23,667 bases of DNA, from positions 1 to 23,667 of the forward strand of contig JBAZCO010000015.1 of the NCBI GenBank assembly GCA_041654915.1. The letters run 5' to 3'. Origin of the DNA: JBAZCO01 sp041654915. Lineage in GTDB: Bacteria; Bacillota; Clostridia; Christensenellales; DTU072. The notes beneath the pieces are model-generated. The model was not told the origin of the DNA. It worked only from the letters and a program-made list of their open reading frames with translations, and searched no databases. This document shows positions 7,382 through 15,095 of the stretch, piece by piece; the stretch's first letter is position 1; every line of letters begins with the position of its first letter. Position numbers and translations under genes: made by a program.

Positions 7382-8485
7382 TTAGCCTAGCAATCTCACT
7401 GGCAGTATAATATATTTAAAGCGGTCGCCTTCGGTGGGTTTTATCACGGCGGGGGCATTGCTGCTTGCAAACTCTATTCTTATATAGTCCTCTTTTATCT
7501 TATTTAGCGCATCAAAGAGATATTTTGAATTAAAGGCTATTTCTATGTCTTTTCCCTCGAGTGAACAGTTTATTGTTTCCCTTATGCTACCTTGTTCGGA
7601 GTTTGAGCGTATTGTTATACTGTTGTTTCCAATTGACAGCTTTAGATAATTGTTCTTTTTATTTCTTACTATAATAGATGCTCTATCTAATCCGTCTTCA
7701 AGGTCATCCTTTTTTACTATTAGGCTGCTGCCGTAAGTAACAGGTATTATTTTCTCATATTGCAAATATTCTCCCTCTAATAGCCTTGTGGTTATCTTTG
7801 TATGCCTCAAATCAAACAGAATATTGTTTTTTTGCACATTTACCTTTACTTCGTCTTCGCTATCTTCCAATATTCGGCTTACTTCGTTTAATATTTTTCC
7901 CGATACTATTATTCTTATATCGCCTTTCTGTTCCGTTACTGCGTTTCTGCACACTGCAAGCCTATACCCATCTAATGCTACTGCTGTGATTATATCCTCT
8001 TTTATTTCTAACAGCGCACCTTTTAATATTGGTCTTGTATCGTCAAGCGCCACACAAAACAGCGTTCTTTCTAATATATCTTTTAAATCTCCCTCTTTAA
8101 TGGTAAAAGTTTTTTCCTCATCCACTGGACTTATTAAAGGAAAGGTAGACTCGTTCAAACACAGTATTTCTGTTTCGTTTTCGCCGTATCTAATCACCAA
8201 GCGCTCGTCTATTTTCTCTATTTCAATATCACTCATTTCCGTTAGTTTTTTAACAAATTCATTAAAAAATCTGCCTATTACAACAACTTCGCCTTCTATT
8301 TTAATTTCTGCTTTTATCTTTTTTTCAATAAAAAGCTCTAGGTCTGTTGCCGTTAGGGTTAGTGTTGTCCCCTCTGCTAATATTTTAATTCCTTCCAAAA
8401 TTGGAATGTTTGTTTTTGTAGATAATGCTTTACTTACTACACTTAGAGCCTCGGATAGTTCCAAAGGATTACAAAAGAATTTCAT
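7382..8485 (-). CDS. dnaN: DNA polymerase III subunit beta (sliding clamp)
   Basis: The 367-residue protein is the beta clamp, a ring-forming dimer that keeps DNA polymerase III on DNA. It begins MKFFCNPLELSEALSVVSKA and shows the family strings NIPILEGIKI, LTLTATDLELFI, DTRPILKGALLEI, AVALDGYRLAV and the C-terminal YIILPVRL. Length is typical. The start has a perfect AAAGGAG site 6 bases upstream. It follows dnaA in the same direction across a 194-base gap that carries the unwinding element. No recF or gyrB follows; the next thing downstream is a terminator and the T-rich region. Confidence 0.96.
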   Translation of the reverse strand: MKFFCNPLELSEALSVVSKALSTKTNIPILEGIKILAEGTTLTLTATDLELFIEKKIKAEIKIEGEVVVIGRFFNEFVKKLTEMSDIEIEKIDERLVIRYGENETEILCLNESTFPLISPVDEEKTFTIKEGDLKDILERTLFCVALDDTRPILKGALLEIKEDIITAVALDGYRLAVCRNAVTEQKGDIRIIVSGKILNEVSRILEDSEDEVKVNVQKNNILFDLRHTKITTRLLEGEYLQYEKIIPVTYGSSLIVKKDDLEDGLDRASIIVRNKKNNYLKLSIGNNSITIRSNSEQGSIRETINCSLEGKDIEIAFNSKYLFDALNKIKEDYIRIEFASSNAPAVIKPTEGDRFKYIILPVRLLG

Positions 8486-8520
8486 GATTTCTCCTTTATA
8501 TACATTTATTTATAATTTTA

Positions 8521-8564
8521 ATAAGGATTAATAATAATAATAAGCTATGTGGATATGTTGATAA
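8521..8564 (-). other. Basal origin unwinding element: two DnaA boxes plus DnaA-trios
   Basis: Read on the minus strand, TTATCAACA (8564-8556) overlaps by one base with ATATCCACA (8556-8548), each 8 of 9 to the TTATCCACA consensus. After TAGC come five TTA triplets and an AT-rich tract. TTA on this strand corresponds to 3'-AAT-5' on the other, which fits the published DnaA-trio consensus 3'-[G/A]A[T/A]-5'. Boxes, short GC-containing spacer, trios and AT-rich DNA, placed between dnaA and dnaN, reproduce the B. subtilis incC arrangement. Confidence 0.8.
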
Positions 8565-8658
8565 CCTACGAAAAGAGAACAAAAGGATTGGTTTTGGCAA
8601 GAAAGACAGACTTTTTATTCCCCTTTTTGTTTATAACTTGTTGGTAAATCTCTTATTT

Positions 8659-8667
8659 TTATCAACA
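8659..8667 (+). other. DnaA box next to dnaA stop
   Basis: TTATCAACA, 8 of 9 to consensus, lies 13 bases beyond the dnaA stop codon. It adds a third box to the dnaA-dnaN gap. Confidence 0.65.
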
Positions 8668-8679
8668 TCTATTAACATT

Positions 8680-10062
8680 TTAGGCATTGAGCAAAGATTT
8701 TACATCCTTTACCTTGCGGGCGGTGTCCTTATTCACCTTTAATGCCGCTTGAATTTTGTCTCGGGAGTATATTATTGTTGCGTGGTCTCTCCCGCCAAAA
8801 ATTTGCCCGATTGTAACCAAGGGTAGAGATAGAAGTTCGGTTGTTAAATATATGGCTATCATTCTTGCCTCTACTATATCTTTGGTTTTCTTTTTGCTTA
8901 TTAAGTCGCTTTTGCTCACTCTAAAGTAAGTGCAAACAGCGTTTATTATATCATTATTATCTAACCCAACTTTTTGGGAAGTGTTGTTCTTTAGCGCCTC
9001 TTTTGCCGTGTTTATGTCGGAAAAAGGCTTGTTTGTAAGGTTTGAGTAGAGGAGGACTTTGGCAAGTGCTCCCTCTAGTTCACGAATGTTTGAGTCAAAC
9101 TCCTCTGCAAGAAAATAAATAACATCGTCTGAAACGGATATCTTTTCGTTTAGAAGTTTTTTCTTAATAATAGCTATGCGCATCTCTAGGTTTGGGGTGG
9201 AGATGTCGGCAAGCAGCCCGCCCTCAAAACGGGAGCGCAAACGGTCTTCTAGCGTACCTATCTCTTTGGGAGGACGGTCGCTGGTCAGAATAATTTGTTT
9301 GCCGTTTTGGTAGAGGTCGTTAAATATATGAAAAACAACCTCTTGTAACCCCGGGCGTTTTTGCAAAAACTGCACATCGTCTATCATTAAAACATCAACC
9401 TTGCGGTATTTTTCTCTAAAGGCTCGGAAGTTGGATGAATTTTTGTCTGAAGAGGAGGTGTTGCTTATAGCCTCTACATAATCGTTTGTAAGTTTTTCGG
9501 TCGCCACATACAAAACTTTGAGTTGCGGCAAGTTTTCGTTTATGTAATTACCAATGGAATGCAAAAGGTGCGTTTTGCCAATCCCTACATCACCGTATAT
9601 GAAAAGTGGGTTAAAGCTTAAAAATCCCTCAGCAGAGCCAGGGTTTTGAGCAACAGATTGCGCAGCGTGAAATGCAAGCTTGTTGCTTTCTCCCACAACA
9701 AAGTTGCTAAAGGTGTACCTTGCAATAAATTGGGAAGGCTTATGGGTTTCTGCTCCCGCAAGTGCGTGAGAGCTATTGTTGAGCGCTTCAATTTCCTCCA
9801 TGTAATAGGATTTTTCCTCGTCTATTATAATTTCGGAGTCTATAATATTGCTTTTTGTTTTGGCAAGCGCTTTTCTTATTAAATCCTTATAGCTCTTTAT
9901 AACGGTTATTTTTGCGTTGTGCGACGGTGCCATAAGGATAAGAATATTATCTTTTATGCAAACAGGGGTTAGATTATCTAACCAAAGCATATAGGCAACC
10001 GCCGTTAATTCCCCAGAAATATAAGAGAGAGTTTCTCGCCAAAGCTTATTAATATCAATCAT
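8680..10062 (-). CDS. dnaA: Chromosomal replication initiator DnaA
   Basis: The 460-residue protein has all four DnaA domains: N-terminal interaction domain (1-85, MIDINKLWRETLSYISGELT), short linker, AAA+ domain with Walker A GDVGIGKT (157-164), Walker B VDVLMIDDVQF and arginine-finger region RSRFEGGL, and a C-terminal DNA-binding domain with the signature GRDHATIIYS (424-433). It binds DnaA boxes and opens the origin. An open frame runs 29 codons further upstream to 10149, but that part overlaps a consensus promoter and does not resemble DnaA, so 10062 is chosen. There is no Shine-Dalgarno sequence before this start, and the promoter lies so close that the mRNA may be leaderless. It is unusual that dnaA is on the same strand as rpmH. 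Confidence 0.96.
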   Translation of the reverse strand: MIDINKLWRETLSYISGELTAVAYMLWLDNLTPVCIKDNILILMAPSHNAKITVIKSYKDLIRKALAKTKSNIIDSEIIIDEEKSYYMEEIEALNNSSHALAGAETHKPSQFIARYTFSNFVVGESNKLAFHAAQSVAQNPGSAEGFLSFNPLFIYGDVGIGKTHLLHSIGNYINENLPQLKVLYVATEKLTNDYVEAISNTSSSDKNSSNFRAFREKYRKVDVLMIDDVQFLQKRPGLQEVVFHIFNDLYQNGKQIILTSDRPPKEIGTLEDRLRSRFEGGLLADISTPNLEMRIAIIKKKLLNEKISVSDDVIYFLAEEFDSNIRELEGALAKVLLYSNLTNKPFSDINTAKEALKNNTSQKVGLDNNDIINAVCTYFRVSKSDLISKKKTKDIVEARMIAIYLTTELLSLPLVTIGQIFGGRDHATIIYSRDKIQAALKVNKDTARKVKDVKSLLNA

Positions 10063-10068
10063 AGAAAT

Positions 10069-10097
10069 ATTATAGCACAAGCCTCTTTTTTTTTCAA
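10069..10097 (-). promoter_or_regulatory. dnaA promoter, very close to start codon
   Basis: On the minus strand TTGAAA (10097-10092), a 17-base spacer and TATAAT (10074-10069) with an extended TGC before it give a strong sigma-A promoter. Six bases separate TATAAT from the ATG, so transcription should begin at or next to the start codon. Confidence 0.75.
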
Positions 10098-10168
10098 CGG
10101 TATAAGGAAAAAAGCGGCTAAACCAAATTCTTTCTTGTATTTTCACCACTATAATAAAATAACCGGTC

Positions 10169-10197
10169 TTTACAAAAGAATCAAGTTGTGTTATCTT
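10169..10197 (+). promoter_or_regulatory. Putative promoter of the GlpA-like operon
   Basis: TTTACA (10169-10174) and TATCTT (10192-10197) are 17 bases apart, close to the sigma-A consensus. AAAGGA follows about 5 bases before the ATG at 10216. Confidence 0.5.
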
Positions 10198-10215
10198 AAT
10201 ATATAAAGGAACAGG

Positions 10216-11937
10216 ATGAAGTTTAGAGCGATAAATAGAATAAAAAAAGCACTCAAAAAAGCAGGATATACTAACATCTCGGTAAGAGAAAAGTTAGGCG
10301 GTGTTTTGCTTGAAGGCGAACTTGAGAAATATGCGGATGTGTTGGCTTGCGGAAGGCTTGCCGTAGAAAAAAAACATTCCCGTGGGGTGATAAACAAGAT
10401 TAGCGTAGCAGGCTACCAAGAAAAACCTATGCGCTCACCCTTAATAAACGACAAAGCCCACGAGGGAAAGACCCCCGATGCCCTAATTATAGGAGGCGGA
10501 ATCGTAGGGGCGGCAATAGCAAGGGAATTATCTAAATACAATATATCGGTTATGCTTGTGGAAAAGGAATATGACCTAGCGATAGCGCAGTCTTCCCGAA
10601 ATGATGGAATGATACACGCAGGCATAGATTTAAACCCAAACAGCAAAAAAGTAAAATATAATATGAGAGGGAATGCCCTTTATGACACGCTTAGTAAAGA
10701 ATTAGGCGTTCCCATTAGTAAAAACGGGCAGTATGTGCTGTTCACCTCGCCAGTGCAGAGGGCTGTTTATCCGTTTGTAAAGAAGAGAGCGGGAAAAAAC
10801 CACATTCCCTGCGAATATTTGAGCAAAAAAGAAGTTAGCGAAAGAATAAAAAACCCCGGCTTTAACCATGGGGGGATGTTTTTTGCAGGCGCTGGGGTGG
10901 TTAGCCCATACCTAATGACGGTGGCACTAGCCGAAAATGCGGTGGTAAACGGGGCGGAAATCTGTTTTGATACCGCTGTTTTGGGCATAGAAAACGACGG
11001 TGAAAAGGCGGGCAAAGTCATCACTAACCGTGGCGCTATTTATCCTAAAGTAGTAATAAATGCCGCAGGTGTGTATAGCGACAAGATAGCAGAAATGGCG
11101 GGAGATGGGCATTTTACCATACATCCAAGGCGAGGGGTGGAGGCGATTCTCGACAAAAAAGCAGGACACCTAACGCACTCTGTAATTGGGCGGTTTGCAA
11201 TGAAAACTTCCACGGGAGCAAAGCACACCAAGGGCGGGGGAATTGTTTATACAATAGACGGAAATATTCTAATAGGTCCTAGTGCAGATGAAACACAGGA
11301 GCGGGAAAACAACGCTACCACTCGGGAAGAGCTTGATGCCGTGATAAACAAGCAAAGAGAACTTACCCCAGATATGAAAAGTGCGGACATCATCACATAT
11401 TTTGCAGGGACACGAGCGGCTACCTACGAAGAGGAGTTTATTGTAGAAAAAAGTCCAATCATCAAAAACCTAATACAAGCGGCAGGAATACAATCGCCTG
11501 GCATAACGGCCGCCCCTGCAATCGCCGAGGATGTTGCAAAATTTACCAAAGAAATTCTTGCAAACGAAAAAACTGTGCAGCAAAAAAAGGACTTTATCAA
11601 AACAAGAAAACCAATACCTTCTTTAAAGGAGTTGTCTTTACAAGAGAGGGATGCATTAATAAAAGAAAGACCCGACTACGGCATTATCATTTGCCGTTGT
11701 GAGGAAATATCCCGAGGGGAGATTATGGACGCAATAAAAAGCCCTGTCCCCGCCCTAACATTGGACGGAATCAAAAGACGGGTGCGAGCGGGCATGGGCA
11801 GGTGTCAGGGCGGGTTTTGCGCCCCGCTAATCACGCAAATTATCGCAGAGGAAACAGGGATAGACATCACTCAAATAGGTAAAAAAGGTGGAGCGGGAAA
11901 GACGCTTTGCGGCTACACCAAGGAGCAGAAGGAATGA
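10216..11937 (+). CDS. GlpA-like FAD-dependent dehydrogenase with BFD-type [2Fe-2S] domain
   Basis: The 573-residue protein has a DAO/GlpA flavoprotein core with the FAD-binding GGGIVGAAIARELS at about 93-106 and the strings SRNDGMIHAGID and GGGIVYTIDGNILIGPSADE. A C-terminal BFD-like iron-sulfur domain (about 485-550) has cysteines C493, C495, C530 and C535 (CRC and CQGGFC). This is the layout of the large subunit of anaerobic glycerol-3-phosphate dehydrogenase, which oxidises glycerol 3-phosphate to dihydroxyacetone phosphate. The first 88 residues are not part of that core; the pattern VLLEGELEKYADVLACGRLA followed by GVINKISVAG resembles a BON-like domain. The gene is first in an operon and overlaps the next gene by an ATGA. 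The exact substrate is not certain. Confidence 0.85.
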   Translation: MKFRAINRIKKALKKAGYTNISVREKLGGVLLEGELEKYADVLACGRLAVEKKHSRGVINKISVAGYQEKPMRSPLINDKAHEGKTPDALIIGGGIVGAAIARELSKYNISVMLVEKEYDLAIAQSSRNDGMIHAGIDLNPNSKKVKYNMRGNALYDTLSKELGVPISKNGQYVLFTSPVQRAVYPFVKKRAGKNHIPCEYLSKKEVSERIKNPGFNHGGMFFAGAGVVSPYLMTVALAENAVVNGAEICFDTAVLGIENDGEKAGKVITNRGAIYPKVVINAAGVYSDKIAEMAGDGHFTIHPRRGVEAILDKKAGHLTHSVIGRFAMKTSTGAKHTKGGGIVYTIDGNILIGPSADETQERENNATTREELDAVINKQRELTPDMKSADIITYFAGTRAATYEEEFIVEKSPIIKNLIQAAGIQSPGITAAPAIAEDVAKFTKEILANEKTVQQKKDFIKTRKPIPSLKELSLQERDALIKERPDYGIIICRCEEISRGEIMDAIKSPVPALTLDGIKRRVRAGMGRCQGGFCAPLITQIIAEETGIDITQIGKKGGAGKTLCGYTKEQKE

Positions 11938-13184
11938 TTTACCGTGCTATCGTGATAGGCGGCGGTCCAGCGGGGCTGCAAGCGGCGCTTTCTGCTGGAG
12001 AGGCAGGGCATCCCGTTCTTATTATTGAAAGAGAATCTCGACCGGGCGGCATTCTAAAGCAATGTATACACGACGGGTTTGGCGTGATTCGCTTTGGTGA
12101 AAAGCTGTCTGGACCAGAGTATGCCGAAAGATTTATAGACGAAGTACAAAAAAAAGAGAACATCACCCTATTGTTATTGCATTTTGTAATATCGATATCC
12201 AAAGAGAAAGGGGTTTTTGTTGTGAGGACAACCTCTAAAGAGGGGATAACCGAGCATAGGAGCGAAACTTTAGTATTTGCCAATGGGTGCAGAGAAAGAA
12301 CATCACGGCAAGTAAATATTCACGGCACACGCCCCGCAGGGGTGCTTACTGCTGGCACGGCGCAATACTATGTTAACCTTATGGGAGCGCTCCCCGGCAA
12401 ACGCTGTGTGATTCTCGGCAGCGGCGATATCGGGCTGATAATGGCAAGAAGGCTCACGCTAGAGGGAGCAGAGGTTTTGGGGGTTTACGAGGCAAAGGAC
12501 AAGCCCGGCGGACTCACCCGCAACCTGTACCAATGTCTTACCGACTTTGATATTCCATTGCATCTTTCCAAAACGGTATCCCATGTGTTTGGCGAGGAGC
12601 GGGTTGAGGCGGTGGAAGTTGTGTCGGTGGACGAAAATATGTGTCCGCTTGCAGGAACAGAGGAGATTATAGAGTGCGACACCCTTATCGTATCCGTGGG
12701 CTTGATTCCCGAAAACGAGCTTGCCGAATCATTGGGAACAAAAATGGATGCGAAAACCAAGGGGGCGATTGTAGACCAAAATATGATGACATCGGTAAAC
12801 GGCGCATATGCGGTAGGGAACGCTCTCCATGTTCACGACCTTGTTGACTATGTTTCCGAGTGCGCCAAGACGGCGGGGGAGCACATTGCGGGGGAAAAAA
12901 GAGAGGAACGGAACTTGCTCCCCATAGAACAGGAAGGGCTGCTATATCTTGTGCCTCAGCAACTAGACATCAATTCACTTAAAGAGGAAGAAGTTTTTTA
13001 TTTTCGCAGCGCCTGTGAGTACAAGAAGGGCGAGCTAAAAATATATAGGGACGGCGAGGAAATTTACAAGAAAAAATACGCAATGGGGCTAAAACCGCCG
13101 GAAATGGAAAAGCTAAAGGTCAAGCTCCCCCCGCTTGAGAGGGAAACAAGGCTAAAGGTTGTGTTGGAGGGCAAAAATGAGTGA
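11934..13184 (+). CDS. GlpB-like FAD/NAD(P)-dependent oxidoreductase
   Basis: The 416-residue protein begins MIYRAIVIGGGPAGLQAALS, an FAD-binding Rossmann motif, with a second nucleotide-binding motif VILGSGDIGLIMARRL near 160. FANGCRERT and the late GAYAVGNALHVHDLVDYVS are typical of pyridine-nucleotide flavoproteins found beside GlpA in anaerobes. It probably accepts electrons from the GlpA-like partner and passes them to a nicotinamide or another carrier. The start at 11934 overlaps the previous stop (ATGA) and has AAGGA just before it; an upstream ATG at 11907 lies inside the previous gene without support. Confidence 0.85.
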   Translation: MIYRAIVIGGGPAGLQAALSAGEAGHPVLIIERESRPGGILKQCIHDGFGVIRFGEKLSGPEYAERFIDEVQKKENITLLLLHFVISISKEKGVFVVRTTSKEGITEHRSETLVFANGCRERTSRQVNIHGTRPAGVLTAGTAQYYVNLMGALPGKRCVILGSGDIGLIMARRLTLEGAEVLGVYEAKDKPGGLTRNLYQCLTDFDIPLHLSKTVSHVFGEERVEAVEVVSVDENMCPLAGTEEIIECDTLIVSVGLIPENELAESLGTKMDAKTKGAIVDQNMMTSVNGAYAVGNALHVHDLVDYVSECAKTAGEHIAGEKREERNLLPIEQEGLLYLVPQQLDINSLKEEEVFYFRSACEYKKGELKIYRDGEEIYKKKYAMGLKPPEMEKLKVKLPPLERETRLKVVLEGKNE

Positions 13185-13545
13185 GTTAATTTGCATTGTA
13201 TGCCCCAATGGTTGTAGGCTAACCGCAACGGTCAAAGACGGAAAGGTCAGCGTTATAGGCAACAAGTGTAAAAAAGGGATAACCTTTGCCGAAGAAGAGC
13301 TTACCGCTCCTAAGAGAAGTGTAACGGGAACGGTGAGGACAGTATTCAAAGAGTTCCCCGTTGCCCCCGTGAGAACAGACGGAGAAATTCCCAAAGACAA
13401 GGTGCTAGCGCTTGCAGCGCTTTTAGGCAAGATAAAAATTGATGCCCCGCTATCTAGAGGGGATACCGTAATAGAGGATATTTTGGGTACGGGAGTCAAG
13501 TTGATTCTCACCTCTGATATAAAATCAAAATTAACGGAGGAATGA
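13177..13545 (+). CDS. DUF1667 protein, probable small iron-sulfur partner
   Basis: The 122-residue protein begins MSELICIVCPNGCRLTATV, the hallmark of the DUF1667 family. Four cysteines (C6, C9, C13, C31) are spaced like the N-terminal cluster ligands of molybdopterin oxidoreductases, so an iron-sulfur centre is plausible, though this is inference. DUF1667 genes regularly follow GlpA-like and GlpB-like genes in Clostridia, so the product is probably a third subunit or electron carrier. The ATG at 13177 has GGAGG about 7 bases upstream and overlaps the previous gene by 8 bases. Confidence 0.85.
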   Translation: MSELICIVCPNGCRLTATVKDGKVSVIGNKCKKGITFAEEELTAPKRSVTGTVRTVFKEFPVAPVRTDGEIPKDKVLALAALLGKIKIDAPLSRGDTVIEDILGTGVKLILTSDIKSKLTEE

Positions 13546-13547
13546 CA

Positions 13548-15062
13548 ATGAGCGGACTTGTGTTAAGTTTTGACTGCGGCACGCAAAGCGTGAGGGCAAT
13601 GTTGTTTAACGACAAAGGCGAACTTTTGGGTAAAGTAAAAGAGTGCTTTACACCATATTTTTCCGAAAAAGAAGGCTATGCCGAGCAGCACGCAGACTAT
13701 TATTGGCAAATGATGTGCGTGGCAAGCAACAAACTCAAAAGCGAAATGAATGAACTTTGGGATTCCGTACAGGGGGTTTCAGTTACCACAATGCGTGATG
13801 TTGGCGTGTGCGTGGATAAAGACATCAAGCCATTGCGCCCCGCTATTTTGTGGCTTGACCGCCGCAAGGCAAGCTGCAAAGAAAAGATGCCGCTAGCCTC
13901 TCGTATATTGTTTTCGGTAAGCGGTATGAAAGATGTGGTAGCAAAAAACCGCAAGGATTGCAAGAGCAATTGGATAAGAGAAAACCAGCCCGAGATATGG
14001 GAAAAGACACACAAGTTTCTCCAGCTGTCCACCTATCTAAACTATTGTATGACGGGCGAAATTAAAGACAGTGTTGCGTCCACCATTGGGCATATTCCCT
14101 TTGATTATAAGAAAAAACAGTGGCTAGCCGACAACCATTATCAGATGCCCGTTTTTAAGATAGCGAGCGATATGTTTTATCCGCTAATTGAGCCGGGCGA
14201 AATTATAGGTAAAGTCACGCCCAAGGCGGCGGAGGAGTTGGGAATAAAAGAGGGCTTGCCGCTAATAGCGGCGGGGAGCGACAAGGGATGCGAAACATTG
14301 GGTACGGGCGTGATTGGGGCAGAAACCGCATCAATCAGCTTTGGCACAACGGCAACAATACAAGTTACAACACAAAAATATATTGAGCCGCTCACCTTTC
14401 TGCCGGCCTACCCCGCTGTGTACCCCAACCGCTATAACCCAGAAATAATGATAAATCGGGGGTATTGGATGCTCACTTGGTTTATCGACCAATTTGTAAA
14501 GAGAAAGGGGGAGGAAAAGTGCTTTGAGCGGGAGCTAGATAAGCGGTTGTTTGAAATTCCGCCGGGAGCAGAGGGGCTAATTGTAGAGCCGTATTGGGGA
14601 CCCGTGCTAAAAAAACCCGAGGCACGAGGCGCAATAATAGGATTTACCGAGAGGCATACACTACTCCACATATATCGAGCGATGTTGGAGGGAATCAACT
14701 TTGGACTTATTGAAGGTGCAAGGTGCTTGGAAAAACAAACAAAGACCAAAATCAAAATGCTAACCGTGTCGGGCGGAGGTGCGGCAAGTGACGAAGTTTG
14801 CCAGCTTACCGCCGATATGTTCGGGCTGCCTGTCGAAAGAGTGCAGACTTACGAAACAAGCGGACTTGGTGCGGCAATTTGCGCCTTTGTAGGGCTAGAG
14901 AGGTTTAAAACTTACGACGAGGCAATACAAAATATGGTGCATAGGACCTCTCGGTTTGAATCCAACCCCGCAAACCACGAAATATACCGCAACATATACG
15001 AAAATGTATTCCGCCATACATACAAGAAACTAAAACCAATATATCAAAGGATAAAAAACTAA
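13548..15062 (+). CDS. FGGY-family carbohydrate/polyol kinase
   Basis: The 504-residue protein has the two actin-like FGGY domains. The first starts GLVLSFDCGTQSVRAMLFND, the phosphate-1 motif; LRPAILWLDRRKA is the usual substrate-region string; GSDKGCETLGTG and SFGTTATIQV mark the second nucleotide region, and VSGGGAASDEVCQLTADMFG is the adenosine motif. The family phosphorylates glycerol, xylulose, ribulose and similar compounds; the substrate here cannot be read from the sequence. In this operon a glycerol-like compound is likely. Two in-frame ATGs exist (13542, 13548). GGAGG at 13536-13540 is one base from the first and seven from the second, so 13548 is chosen. Confidence 0.88.
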   Translation: MSGLVLSFDCGTQSVRAMLFNDKGELLGKVKECFTPYFSEKEGYAEQHADYYWQMMCVASNKLKSEMNELWDSVQGVSVTTMRDVGVCVDKDIKPLRPAILWLDRRKASCKEKMPLASRILFSVSGMKDVVAKNRKDCKSNWIRENQPEIWEKTHKFLQLSTYLNYCMTGEIKDSVASTIGHIPFDYKKKQWLADNHYQMPVFKIASDMFYPLIEPGEIIGKVTPKAAEELGIKEGLPLIAAGSDKGCETLGTGVIGAETASISFGTTATIQVTTQKYIEPLTFLPAYPAVYPNRYNPEIMINRGYWMLTWFIDQFVKRKGEEKCFERELDKRLFEIPPGAEGLIVEPYWGPVLKKPEARGAIIGFTERHTLLHIYRAMLEGINFGLIEGARCLEKQTKTKIKMLTVSGGGAASDEVCQLTADMFGLPVERVQTYETSGLGAAICAFVGLERFKTYDEAIQNMVHRTSRFESNPANHEIYRNIYENVFRHTYKKLKPIYQRIKN

Positions 15063-15095
15063 AAACTAAAATCAAAAAACAAGGAGGACGACAAT

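Noticed and set aside
6312..7410. Several plus-strand open frames (F/L/S/C-rich) in the T-rich region
   Set aside because: Composition simply reflects T-rich DNA; no ribosome binding sites, no recognisable domains, and overlapping frames look alike.
10063..10149. N-terminal extension of dnaA
   Set aside because: It covers a consensus promoter, has no family similarity, and the ATG at 10062 gives the normal DnaA start.
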